A stretch of DNA of 45,750 nucleotides from contig JALJEE010001529.1 of the NCBI GenBank assembly GCA_023231475.1, positions 1 through 45,750 on the forward strand, given 5' to 3'. A program made the position numbers and the translations under genes. The notes under the pieces are model-generated. The model searched no databases and was not told the DNA's origin. It saw only the letters and a program-made list of their open reading frames with translations. This DNA comes from Seison nebaliae (Eukaryota; Rotifera; Pararotatoria; Seisonacea; Seisonidae). This document shows, one piece after another, positions 12,201 through 23,183 of the stretch. Within the stretch, counting starts at the first letter, position 1. Each line of letters starts with the position of its first letter.

Positions 12201-13999
12201 ACAACCTAATTTATCTAATTATGGTTGTAACTATGGTTCGAACCAACAAGAATTACTGACAAGAGATTACACGGAAGAAGATGATGACAAGTCTTGTAAG
12301 AGAAATGATTTAATACAATTGAAAGAAAGTAAATATTTGAGAAAATATAAATTATTTGATTATGATGCTCTACTTTATCAGCAAATTCATTATCTGAATA
12401 ATTATTCACATTTCTTTCTTAAGTATATCGGATGTATGGAGGTGAATCGACCGGTGGCCAGATTGGAAATCGTTTCAGCAATGCGTCGTATCAGAGTTAG
12501 ACCGAGTATTTCTCTAAATATTTAAAATTTATTATAAATAAATTCCCAGTATGATTATAAGATGCAAAATGTGAAAAAGAAGAAAATAAAGATGGTTATC
12601 GCGATTGATGGAATTCGAATTTATAACCACCGACCAAAAGTTATTGAAATTTATAATAATTTGTATAATTTATAATAATTGTAACAATATAATTTTATTT
12701 GTTGTAATAGGAAGAATTTCAATTGTTTTCACATCATCCAATTTACCGAATCTTCTACGTTTCGCATGATAGTCAAGACTTGAAGATTTTCAGTTTCATT
12801 GCACGTGAACCGTCTACTAATGTTTTCCGATGTTACGTGTTCAAAGCTTTCAAAGAAGTTACTTTCCGAATTTCATAAATTTATTCTTCACATGTTATTC
12901 TTATGGAATTTAGTCTCAAGCTATGAAAATAGTACGAACCATCGGACAGGCGTTTGATGTCTGTCATCGATTATCTAATTTGACGTTGGATGATGAAAAG
13001 AAACCGAAACAAATCGGTGCAAATAATGAAAAGAATGGGACGGGAAGAGACGAAGAAGATAAAAAAACATCAATCCAAAAATATCCAATTAGTTTAGTAG
13101 CGCCAGTGATGACGTCGAAGGAGAAAACTGAAAGATTTCTTTCAGGTCTACCAACAGACCGTGACAGTTCTTCAAATACTTCCTCCATCGACCTGATTCA
13201 ATGGAAGGATTCTTCTGTAGATAAATTAGACACATCTGGAATATCACACAATTATTTCGATAATTTGAAATTGGATTGTCGTTCCAGAGATTTGATAAAT
13301 ATTCAGAGGAAGCAGATGGAAAATCAGATGAACTTAACACAAATTTATGCGACGAAAATGAATTATTATCGAAAGAAATATCGTGAAGAAAAAATGTTAA
13401 AAAATAAGTTAACTGAAAAATTGGAGAAGATGATCGAGCAGGAGAATAAAATATTCGATTTTATGAAATTAATTCTCGTTGATGATTTGGATGGGAAGAA
13501 ACTACAATTGGGTTGTGATCAAATGGAAATGAAGGAATCACTTTCAAAAAATATTTTGTTAAACAAATTAATTGAATTAGTTGATAATGCAACGAATAAA
13601 GACAAGATTATGTCGAAAAGTTTAACTACTCAAACATTCAGTGAAAATGAATTAACAATCAGTATCACTCAAGGAACTCAATCACAATCACGATCGTTGA
13701 CATCAACTGCTTCGCCAGATAGCGGACATAGAGAAATGTCGAATTCCGATGCTTTGAGTGATTCATTGAATAATACGATGAATAAAATGAATGTTATTCA
13801 TTCACATAAATCGAATAATACCGATAATAATTTATCACATAATCAGAAGATGTTATCAGATAGTGGAGTAGCTGAACAACTTTCCACTTCCCAATTACTT
13901 TCAACCGAATTTGCTAACAATAATCTATCATCTTTAGTCAATCAAACCTCGAATCCGTTTATTACGGCTGAACAACCTTATCCATCATTATTTACATAA
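9279..13999 (+). CDS. NOS1AP: NOS1AP/CAPON-type PTB-domain adaptor, five coding exons
   Basis: Exons 9279-9650, 12424-12495, 12550-12639, 12711-12857 and 12914-13999 join with continuous phase 0 to encode 588 residues. The join gives the family's PTB domain in order: [12 protein letters not shown] at the end of exon 1; [11 protein letters not shown]...VSAMRRIR in exon 2; [14 protein letters not shown] in exon 3; [20 protein letters not shown] in exon 4; [21 protein letters not shown] opening exon 5. This matches animal NOS1AP closely. A Lys/Glu-rich coiled coil follows at about residues 360-420, then Ser/Asn-rich sequence with a DSGVAEQ motif recalling the vertebrate ESGIASE stretch. The C-terminus (PYPSLFT) lacks the EIAV-type ligand for the nNOS PDZ domain, so nNOS binding is doubtful; an NPF tripeptide lies nearby. 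Known role: scaffold linking PTB partners such as Scribble or Dexras to signalling. Intron 1 is 2.8 kb, the others 54-71 nt. Confidence 0.92.
9651..11820. other. Large first intron of the NOS1AP gene
   Basis: AT-rich sequence between the donor AAG|gttgat at 9650/9651 and the alternative first exon. Small frames (10213-10401, 11201-11526) look non-coding. Nothing else is supported. Confidence 0.6.
11824..11830 (+). promoter_or_regulatory. TATA box of a probable internal NOS1AP promoter
   Basis: TATAAAA lies 42 nt upstream of the ATG at 11872, a normal distance for a TATA-driven start near 11855. It stands directly before a long open frame that runs without a stop into NOS1AP exon 2, which is why a promoter rather than chance is proposed. 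Confidence 0.5.
11872..12495 (+). CDS. NOS1AP: Alternative first coding exon of NOS1AP (predicted isoform)
   Basis: An ATG at 11872 ([13 protein letters not shown]) opens 184 codons that stay in frame through the exon 2 acceptor at 12423 and continue as [11 protein letters not shown], ending at the same donor (12495). The residue before YIGC is Lys in both versions, so the PTB fold would be preserved up to the strand that exon 1 contributes. The new N-terminus is Ser/Thr/Asn-rich and then Tyr/Lys/Asp-rich, without a recognised domain; it replaces the exon 1 segment [17 protein letters not shown] box 42 nt upstream supports an internal promoter. Alternatively it is an intron that happens to lack stops; 184 open codons at this AT content makes that less likely. 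Transcript data are needed. Confidence 0.5.
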
Positions 14000-14274
14000 C
14001 CACATTATAATAATAAATAATTTCATATAAATCAAATCTTATTTATTTCTTTTTCATTTTTTAAAGATTCCAATAAATTCTCTTAATTTTTTCGATATCT
14101 TAGCAACAAATATTGGGTGTTATGGTAATGCATCTAAGGCTTTTTATCGATAGCTTAAACTTTCAATGATTTTTATATCGATAATAAAATAATATGGAAA
14201 AGTGTTCACTCTTCACGAATTTTATGTTCATTCTTATCACCAGGAGAACAGATATTTACAATTTCTTATATAAA

Positions 14275-16271
14275 ATGACTGAAGTTCTTCAATTGGCAAT
14301 TATAAAGTTAGAATGACATATAGAATTGTTCACCGTTCTCAAAATCCGTTTGTAGAAAATGGTCAAAGATTAGAAGTGAAGTCGATCGATTGGGAGAAGA
14401 TTTCGATTTGGCATCCAACCAGAATAATGAAAATATTATTCATCTTTCAATTCAAAACCATCAGGAAGAAATATTGAAGTTATGCTAAACATTTTTAAAA
14501 TTCTTTCATGTTATTAATCAGATATTTGATTGAAAATTCTTATGTGCAGAGGGAAGACTTAGAAATGCCAACTGGTTTCAGTATGTCTGCCATTCATTAT
14601 GCAGCATCTTGCGGAAACAATGAAGCACTGTCCATTCTTCGTTATATAAAATTGAAGGATAAATAATAAAAATAATATTAATTTATTATAATAGTTGATG
14701 CAAACGTTGATGTTAATCAACAAGATTCTAATGGCATAACAGCAATAATGATTACTGCGAAAAATGGAAACACAACTGGAACATGTCTACTGTTGGCAAA
14801 GCGAGCTAACTTAAATGTGTTGGATGTGAATTATGACAGTGCTCTACATTTAGCTGCTTTTCGCGGTAAAGCTGAAATTATCGAGTTACTATTATTTGCA
14901 GGAAGTACACAAATGTATGGAGACCGTTTTCAACAAAACCCGTTACATTTAGCCGTTGCCTCTAGTACATTTTCTTTTTCTTTGACTTAATTTCATATAA
15001 TTTATAATAAGATAATTTGAACAGTGTTTGGTCGATTATTCGAAATGTAGAAATAAGAGAACGAAATAGATTATTGAGCGAAAAAGATTCACGAAACATG
15101 ACTCCAAAAGAATTTGCCATATTCAGACGTTTTACCGAAATCGAACGATTTTTAGATCGAATGGAACCTGATAAAAATAAACAAATTCAGGATAAAATTA
15201 TACACTTTTTATACGTCAAAACTCGAAGCGCAACCACAGTGGCATGTTTACTCATCTTATTTTGGTTATATCCATTCTACTTCTACAATGTTAAACTTTT
15301 TTTTGTTCTTTAAATTCTTTTCAAATTTAATATCAATCATATCATTTGTTATAGTTCTACAACTGTTTCTCTATTTGGACAAATCATCTTCCATTTATTC
15401 TTTTACAATTCTCCAACTTTTACCATTTGTATAAAGGAGCGTGGATGGATCCAGGATTTGTTCCAACAAATTCTCCTGAATACCATGGAATTCTTAATGA
15501 GATTAAAACGTTTAAGAGTTCATCGAAACAAATTGTTATATTTCTCTTAATTTGATTTATCATAGAACATAAAAATTAGTTGAATAGTTTGAAATTTCTT
15601 TGTCAAACATGTAGAAGTCTAAAACCAATTCGATCGAAACACTGTTCTGTTTGCAATCGTTGTGTAGTACATTTCGATCATCATTGTCCAATTTTTTCAA
15701 ATTGTGTAGGATATTATAATCGGTTTGCTACTTCAATAAATTATCCAAAAATTAAATATCTTTATTTTAGTATAAATTTCTTATGGTTTGCGGGTGGTTC
15801 GGCGTTTACTGCTGTCTATCTAATGTATTGTCTGAATCGATATGTGCACAAACATGGCTGGCTATCAATAACATTCCTCATCACATTAGTCGTTGTATGT
15901 ATATTTTCAATCGTAATAATTGTGGTTTCCATTCGAATGGTTAACTTTTTTTCCAGCATCAATTTAACTTCTCAATATTTTAGATGATGGGAATTTTTTC
16001 AAATCTCAGTACGAACGAACAAGAGAATATGGGAAGATATTTTTATTTTCGTATTAAAGACAAAAATCGATTGCTCAATCCATTTAACCATTCCATCATT
16101 TCAAATATTCAAGAATTCTTCCATTTAAAGAAACCATCCAAATATACATTGTATGACTCTTTCGTTCTGGCTGTTCAAAATAATCGATTACATTGTGAAG
16201 ATAAATGGATCATCCCCCAAGAATTACTTCAAGATTCCAAATCTTCATTCAAAACGATGGAAACCATTTAG
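14275..16271 (+). CDS. Ankyrin-repeat DHHC palmitoyltransferase, HIP14/ZDHHC17-like, nine exons
   Basis: Exons 14275-14306, 14374-14478, 14522-14640, 14695-14964, 15012-15289, 15355-15534, 15580-15722, 15771-15939 and 15984-16271 join in frame to 527 residues. Residues 1 to about 200 are ankyrin repeats ([52 protein letters not shown]). A hydrophobic stretch, a DPG motif (WMDPGFVP) and the DHHC cysteine-rich domain follow: CQTC-x9-HC-x2-C-x4-C-x4-F-DHHC. The TTxE-like element ([12 protein letters not shown]) and the PFNHS...NIQEFF tail match HIP14. It S-acylates Cys on substrate proteins at the Golgi or endosomes. It is shorter than HIP14 (632 residues): only one or two hydrophobic segments precede the DPG motif, and CPWVGNCVG has become CPIFSNCVG. 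It starts 275 nt after NOS1AP ends, same strand. Confidence 0.88.
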
Positions 16272-16625
16272 ATTAAATAATTTTATACAGAAATTTTATG
16301 TGATTGGATATGGTTCGTTGATATGTTTATTGATATATAAAAAAAAACTTTAAATAAAATTCTTATAAACAAAATTCAAATAAGAAAGATATAGGACAAA
16401 TAATAGCTTCTTCAAGAATATTTGTTTCAGACACATTCACCAAATAAATGAAAAAGGAAAATAAATAATTCAATTACCGGTAAAATTGGATATGTGGGTC
16501 GTTATCAAAATATAAAGAACAATTTTAATGACAGGAGAATTTTTTTAAGAATATGATAATTATCAAAAACCGATTAAACGCCTCTATTACTAGAGAGCTG
16601 TAGAGCTCTATCAATTTCTTACCTC
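16272..16625. other. Convergent intergenic segment
   Basis: Lies between the 3' ends of the DHHC gene (+) and the phosphatase gene (-). It contains an AATAAA-like sequence for the plus gene around 16352 (TAAATAAAATTC). A frame at 16153-16353 that overlaps the DHHC last exon is an out-of-frame shadow. No gene seen. Confidence 0.6.
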
Positions 16626-19053
16626 TCAAATTTTTGGAGTGTGCAAACCGACAGGTGGATCTTTTCCAAGAGATAACGATTCCATGGAACTTAATGTACG
16701 AGATACATTTTTCATTCTTTTACGATTACTTCCACTTTTAATCGGATTGGAATCACGAGCGAATGCTGATATAGAAGATGATGACGATGTTAATGGATTC
16801 TTACCTCGACGTGTTTGCATCGACGTTGTCGACAGAGTATTAGAACGAGTGTGTGATGATGAATAATAATTTGAATTATTTCCGAGACGTTTACTATAAA
16901 TATTAGTAGGAGGATAAGTTGTCGAACTTTGACGAGTTAATGAGGAATTCTGATCTTTGAAACTGATCTGAGAATATGGTTTAGTAGATGGATATGTACT
17001 ATGAATTGGTGATCGTTGATGATTTAAGGCAGCTGTTACCCCACTGCTTCTATAAGTTGCACTAAAGAATAATAATTAAAATAATTATATTAAAAGTTCA
17101 ATTTCACCTGCTATTGATATTAGTTGAAAGCGATATAGGGCTGTTGTTATTGTTTTCATTCAACCGATTTCTTGTCTTATAATTATTGTTAATAATGTTC
17201 TTATAATTTAATCCTACCATTCTTAAATCATTAGTAACCGCTTCTCCATCGGTAGAATCATTCGTGTTAGGAGAGGTACCAGTAGACACGACAGTACCTT
17301 TTGTGTTGGTTTGACTTGATGATTTTAGATGAACCGGTGTTAACGTGGCAGTATTATTATTATTTTTCATTGAATGACTATTTGGATTACGATATCTAGA
17401 ACGATAATCAGGAAGACTTGGAGTCAATCGATATGGCGATGACACGTCACGTCGGACACGTTCGGAACGATTATTAATTTGGAAATTCGTATTAATAATT
17501 TCGTCATCTTGTGATTCACGAAAATCGCCCTTATTTTCAACTTTCGGTTTGGATCCATTAATAAAATCTGTTTCAGATATATGTGTTTTACCGCTGTTAC
17601 ATTTCCGACGTAATTCTTCATATGTTTTATTGAAAAGAAGACAAACGATTACCACAGTCATGTTATCACAACCTACAGCATCTACATGAAATCGAGGAGC
17701 AAGACATTTATTCATCAATTGTTCACAAATCTTTAATCCATCATTAAAACTATTAAGAATAGTCGATTTAATTAAAGACAAACCGTTCCAGGTTCATGTC
17801 CTTGAGCAATTCTTAACCGAACAAAATTAAGAACTTCCTCATTTGTCATCACATCCCAAATTCCGTCACAAGCTATCACAATAAATTCGTAGTCTTCTGT
17901 TAGATGTCTCGTATTAATGTCAGGATAAGCTGAAGAAAAAAAAAGAAAATTTTTAATTTTTTTTAAAAAGAAATGTCGATTAACCTGTTACCATTTGTTC
18001 TTCAGGATTTAACATACTATTCGTTTTAAAAGAGAAGTCGCCTAACGCTCGCGATAATGCCAAATTACCTTAATTTTTAAATAGTTGTGAAATACAATGT
18101 TTTTGTTAAAGACACTTTGAAGATAAAAACCATTCACTCGACCGAATTCAACAAATCCCCCAGCTGTGTTTATTCGTTTTGCTTCGTTGGGAATTGTCGG
18201 TTTGTGATCCATGGATAGACTATGTACTTCTCCATTGTAAGAAGCTATAGCCCTCGAATCACCAACATTCGCCTAAAATTTATTAATTTTATAAACGCCC
18301 AAAACAACAAATGGAGTAACACAATAAATTATGTTATTTTTCAATAGAACGGTTATGGCAGTTGTGCCACTCATATCTCTTTTGACAGATTCGTCTATTT
18401 AAGAAGAATTCAATTAACAACTCAATGTCAAACAATATTAACCACTTCTCATTTTATCATCTAAATCGAGATATGTTTGTACCAATGCCTCACGTACATT
18501 CTTCGCTACAAAATAAAGTTACGAATTGAAGAATAAGAAGAGGATGAATCTTAACCATATTTTTGTTGGGAGACTAAAGTTGATATAAGATGTTCTTTTG
18601 CGAAACGCGCTGAAACTACTCCACCATGACCATCGAACACACCAAACATTAAACTAGATGGATCGGATTGCATCGAAAGTTCCATCAAATGATCATCTTC
18701 CATTGCTAATGTAGTTGAAAACGAAAGAAGTAGAAAATAGGTGAAATTGAGAAAAATTAACTGCATCTCCATCCTTGCATTGATGAGGCACCACAAAAGA
18801 CCATTCCATTTTGAAGTTGATTGGTGGTCTTATTGGTTTGCGGCTCGGACAATGCTTGACCCATTGATTTCGGTTTAGATACCCTTTGTTCTGTGGAGAT
18901 ATGATCGTTAGTGGTTTGTTGTGAAATGGAATCATTTCCCGATATTGGGGAAGTTTGACGAGATGATTCATCATCTTTAATTTTTCCATTTTCACGATTG
19001 GACTTACGAGAATAACTTAATGAAGAGGTTGAAGTGGACCCGTTTCGTAACAT
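16626..19053 (-). CDS. Metal-dependent Ser/Thr phosphatase PP2C (PPM) with long polar C-terminal tail, nine exons
   Basis: Minus-strand exons 19053-18762, 18705-18556, 18505-18443, 18394-18321, 18272-18131, 18068-17985, 17929-17784, 17730-17108 and 17061-16626 join in frame to 669 residues. The PP2C core is complete: MQGWRCTMEDDH, VFDGHGG, SGTTAITVL, ANVGDSRA, DHKP, GRVNGNLALSRALGDFSF, ACDGIWDVMTNEEV and GCDNMTVVIV, so all four metal-binding acidic residues are present. The sequence MGQALSEP at 18864 matches the usual N-terminus of the Drosophila CG17746 / C. elegans ppm-2 subgroup and is a plausible N-myristoylated start. The upstream ATG at 19053 adds 63 Ser-rich residues in frame. After the catalytic domain, about 300 Ser/Thr/Asn/Arg-rich residues follow, far beyond the compact subgroup form. 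It dephosphorylates Ser/Thr proteins; the target is unknown. Confidence 0.9.
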
Positions 19054-21962
19054 AGAAGGAAGAATACAATTTCAATTCTTCAATTCTCCAATGTCAAATA
19101 TTATATGAAAAGTGAAAAGAGTGTTGGCATATGAATACTAGAGAAGTATAGAAGTGAGCATCAGAACAAGGATCAACAATTAATCACAGCAATTATCAAG
19201 ATCAATGGAAATGAATGATTCTTTTATCTATCGACAAATATTCATTAGATAAATTCAATCTCCCTTATTTTTTTTTCCTTTTGAAAGAAAACGTTTGCGA
19301 AAAGAATTTTAGTTGGACAAGGAGGAAATTCACGTCTTGTACATATGTCGATGCATAGATGAGAATCTTGTGCATAAACTGAAAATTCTCATTCACGTAT
19401 CTCATTATATGATGGGAAAAACAAGAAGAATCGGAATGGACGCACAATTACATCGATATCTCGGAAGAGATGAACTATAAATTTTGTGTTTATATTTCTA
19501 CGATTCTTTTTATTTACCTTTGATTGATATACGGCATATTTACACTTATCTACGCACAACGGATTGGGCGAACGAATAGGTGAAAAGAAGGGAGAAAAAC
19601 ATAAAATAAAGAATAACAATAACACCAAGAATTAGAACGGAGGGAATGGTAAAATGAAGGTAAATAGACACGGCGGGGTTAACATGCACTATGGTGGGGA
19701 AAAATAACGGGAAATTGCCATTGAACATGAAAGAGGGTTAAAGAGAATTATTCGATTATTCTAATGGTGATTATGCGATTCGATCATTGAGGACTGTTAA
19801 ATGAAGAAAGATTATAAGTTGATGAAAATTTGATGTCTTCCATCAACATAATGATCAATTCTATTCTCCTCTTCTTTCTTTCGTTTCATGGAATAATTGA
19901 AGGGAATCATACTCTGATTATCTTCCACAGACTTCTAAGAAATGTTCTTAGATGGTCGTGTAGGTGTCGATGTTGTTCGAGTGTAGTCATACTAAAATAG
20001 TGGACATGTACGATGAGATATTGAAGAAATTCTTAATATTAGTCATTTAGCGAACATAGCTCTATATAAACAGTCAGTCAGCTCTTGGAAAACATATTGA
20101 AGTATCAGGAAGGAGATTAGAAATAAATATTGAGAAACAGAGAAAATAAATATACGCTCACGCACAACCAGATTGGAATAAATAGTTCTTTGTGGAAATG
20201 AATATATGGAACATTATCATACAATATTTCATCGAAATACTTCATCGCAATGTCGATGGATGATAAGAATGAAGGTAAATCCAGAAATTGTTGAAGAGAT
20301 CTAATCTGTGAAGTTCTGTAAAATTTCCTCATCTGTAAAATAACTTTAATCTTATCTAACTACCTCTATAGAACTGGTGCTTCTTCTTGTGCATTGTTGA
20401 GGATATGAGACGATCTAATTCCCTTTCACACATTCCATCAATTATTAACATTTCCATAATACCTCATTCACTTTCGCTGATAATGAAAAACAAATAAAAG
20501 GAAATATCTTCATTTCCTCTAATTACACTACATTTCTTCACTTCTAGTTATCTTGACGACTTGCATATCAATCCAACTGTTCGTATCTTATTGCCTCACT
20601 AGTAAGTACTGGACAAGGTTCTTTAATCTGATTCTAAACTAATCATCTTCCTACTTCAATTTCGGACCAATACTTATCCCTGAAAACAACTAAATTCCAT
20701 TATACTGAAAACAATTTAAGAAACTTCTTCTAATTCCTCCCAATTCTCTACCCAAATGGAAATGATTCAACTCTTATTTAAAACAATCATTTCAGCATCT
20801 GATCTACAATTTCTAATTACCTTCTACCAGTTGGACGATGGTTGAAAAATATTTGCACAGACAAAATAATCAATTATTGTATCTTTTTTGTGAGAAAGGA
20901 AAATCGAACATTTCCTTCTTAATTATTCTCTATCGTTTTTAAATTATTCGTGAATCATTCGAATTTTACGAACAATTTAACTCAATTACAACTCGACTAA
21001 TCTCAGTTTTTTGTGTCAGGAGAATTAACGGTTCATAATAGCGAGATGTTGATTTGACTAACCTTCGAAATTTCTATGGAAAACTTTTCGAAGCAGGTTC
21101 GTGTCGAGAAATTGAGAAATTAAATGTTTGACTGACCTGCAAAAGAAATAATTTCATGAGTTTTCATTTACAAATTTTTTGTTCGGAATAGAAATCGAAA
21201 GAGAAAAATTGAAAGGAATAGTTCTCTCGGAAGACACTAACAGGAAACAAACAAGATAATCTTTGATCGAAACGAAAAGCAAAATATTAAAACAAATTGA
21301 CAAATAAAAACGTTAACAAAATTTGATTTTTGAAACAAAAATGGGAAACTAAATAAAAAAATTTCAAACTTCTTTTTTGTCTCCACCAAATTCGCGTCAA
21401 TTGATTCGTCACCTTTGTATGTCGCTTCTTCTACTGCAACTTATATAATATTAGAGATAATTAGTAGTTGATAATTTTCAACGGTTAGTTACAAAATTAG
21501 ACACTACCGAAAAGCATAGCAACAAGTTATTTAACGATACTGTTTTCTATTGATACGTATAGTCGTTGACGAAATGAATTGGAAACCGGAAAAATGTCGC
21601 AAAATATTTCCTGTTCGAATATCTAGCTTCCGCTAGCACTACTTATCAATAACGAAGTTAAGATTGTTAATAAAATCTCTGTTTGTACTCACGAATTTCT
21701 AGTTTAGTATTCTAATTACAATTGAGCTAAAAGAGACATTAGATGAAATTTTTTATTGAAACTCCTTGTCCAGAATAAAATTGACTGACGTGTCGTAATA
21801 ATTGATTCAGAGACTATTAAACTTGTGGATTACTTTCTTTTTTGAAAAATTGCATTTGACACATCATTTCGTTTCCCATTTGCCATTTCATCGAAATATA
21901 ACTTGAAATTTGGAGCTCAAGTACAAATTTAATAGTTTTCCTTCAATTGTTTCCCGACGACA
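19054..21962. other. Intergenic region between divergent phosphatase and GPKOW genes
   Basis: About 2.9 kb, AT-rich. A strong TATATAAA at 20063-20070 on the plus strand is followed by CAGTCAGTCAGCTC, which could be a promoter for an untranslated exon, but no coding sequence follows. Open frames on the minus strand (19265-19728, 20117-20332) are short and hydrophobic or low-complexity, with no domain. Likely contains the promoters and 5' UTRs of both flanking genes. Confidence 0.5.
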
Positions 21963-22934
21963 ATGATTCGAAATTTTGGTATCAAGAAAAGTAACAGGAC
22001 GAGTCAATTGGAAGATTTGAAATCGAAGGAACTTCCCATATCTGATGTGTTCACCAAATCGATTGATAACACGCGAAAGAGAACAGTGAAAGTTTTCGAT
22101 AAGAATACAATTTCGAACATTGGTAGGAAGAATTCTGATGATGAATATGATAACAATGACGATGGAATTTCTGGAAGAAAAAAGAAGAAAAATGAAGAGC
22201 AATTGAAAATCATTCCAACGAAAAAGAATACACATATAAAACGATTACAAACGGCGACTGATATCGCGCAAGGTCTCTATGAACAATGCGATGAAGAACA
22301 AAAAGAAAAGTTAAATATTATTATGAAGAAAGAGGATGAGAATGACGATGAATTAACAACGAAGGTGAAAGAAAGAACTATGAAAATTGAATTTCCTTCA
22401 GAACGGATGTGGAAAGAAGAAATGCAACCATTTGAGGAAATTGATGATGCAGATTATTCCGAAGTGAAATTAGTCGATTATGGAAAAGCGATGTTACGTG
22501 GAATGGGATGGAATGATGAGGATGCTGAAGTGAAAACAAATGATCATGATGGCGATTTGTATTCATTGAGACCGAAAGGACTTGGTTTAGGTGTGACAGT
22601 TGTCACAAAGAATGGAAAGAAAGAATTCGCTTCACAGAATTATGAGAAGTTGAAGAGTCTCTCCAGCAATAAGAGAAGGGAAAAGTTCATTAAAATTTTA
22701 AATGGAAAATATGAGAACGATTGTGCTCGAATCGAAATGATTGATTATGAGAACGATCGAATTTCGATTTGTATCGAAAAGAATAAAGATAGAAAATTCC
22801 GAACATCCATCTCATTTAATGTCGAATTTGAAATAGTCGATGAAATCGAATACAAGAAATGTCTCCGTTGTATTAACCAGAAGGAATATGATGATTATAA
22901 ACGTCAAAAGAGGAAACGTTTAACGAATAATTAA
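21963..22934 (+). CDS. GPKOW: G-patch/KOW spliceosomal protein, GPKOW/Spp2-like, short form
   Basis: A single 323-codon exon. The G-patch is at residues 169-212: VDYGKAMLRGMGW, then a short acidic insert, then SLRPKGLGLG, almost identical to GPKOW, which binds and activates the DEAH helicase DHX16/Prp2 in the catalytic spliceosome. Residues 242-272 (FIKILNGKYENDC...ISICIE) fit the first KOW motif in weakly conserved form. The protein then ends about 50 residues later, whereas human GPKOW (476 residues) continues to a second KOW motif. The N-terminal half is Lys/Asp/Glu-rich with basic runs suggesting nuclear import. The start ATG is the first in frame. It is followed at 250 nt on the same strand by the GILT-like gene. 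Confidence 0.88.
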   Translation: MIRNFGIKKSNRTSQLEDLKSKELPISDVFTKSIDNTRKRTVKVFDKNTISNIGRKNSDDEYDNNDDGISGRKKKKNEEQLKIIPTKKNTHIKRLQTATDIAQGLYEQCDEEQKEKLNIIMKKEDENDDELTTKVKERTMKIEFPSERMWKEEMQPFEEIDDADYSEVKLVDYGKAMLRGMGWNDEDAEVKTNDHDGDLYSLRPKGLGLGVTVVTKNGKKEFASQNYEKLKSLSSNKRREKFIKILNGKYENDCARIEMIDYENDRISICIEKNKDRKFRTSISFNVEFEIVDEIEYKKCLRCINQKEYDDYKRQKRKRLTNN

Positions 22935-23183
22935 TAATTCACACTTACATTTGAGAATTGTGATCCTAAGTAATGATCGTAGTGATCCTAAACAATTTCC
23001 TTTCATTAATACTTTCATTTCTTCCATACTTCTAAACGTTTATAACTTCTCGATAAGATTAAAGGAAATTAATTTCTTCTCATCCATTCTACAATTTTCA
23101 TCAACAACAAATTATTTTTATATTTTTTTGAAAATGAATTAGATCTTTTGTCGAATGGAAACGTTGAATTATCATCATTCATT

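Noticed and set aside
16153-16353. Alternative C-terminal frame of the DHHC gene
   Set aside because: The in-frame stop at 16271 follows the conserved PFNHS...NIQEFF part; no donor/acceptor pair was found that would switch frame.
20063-20110. TATATAAA with following CAGTCAGTCAG as a promoter of a hidden gene
   Set aside because: No coding exon follows on the plus strand within 1.8 kb except GPKOW; kept only as a note on a possible untranslated exon.
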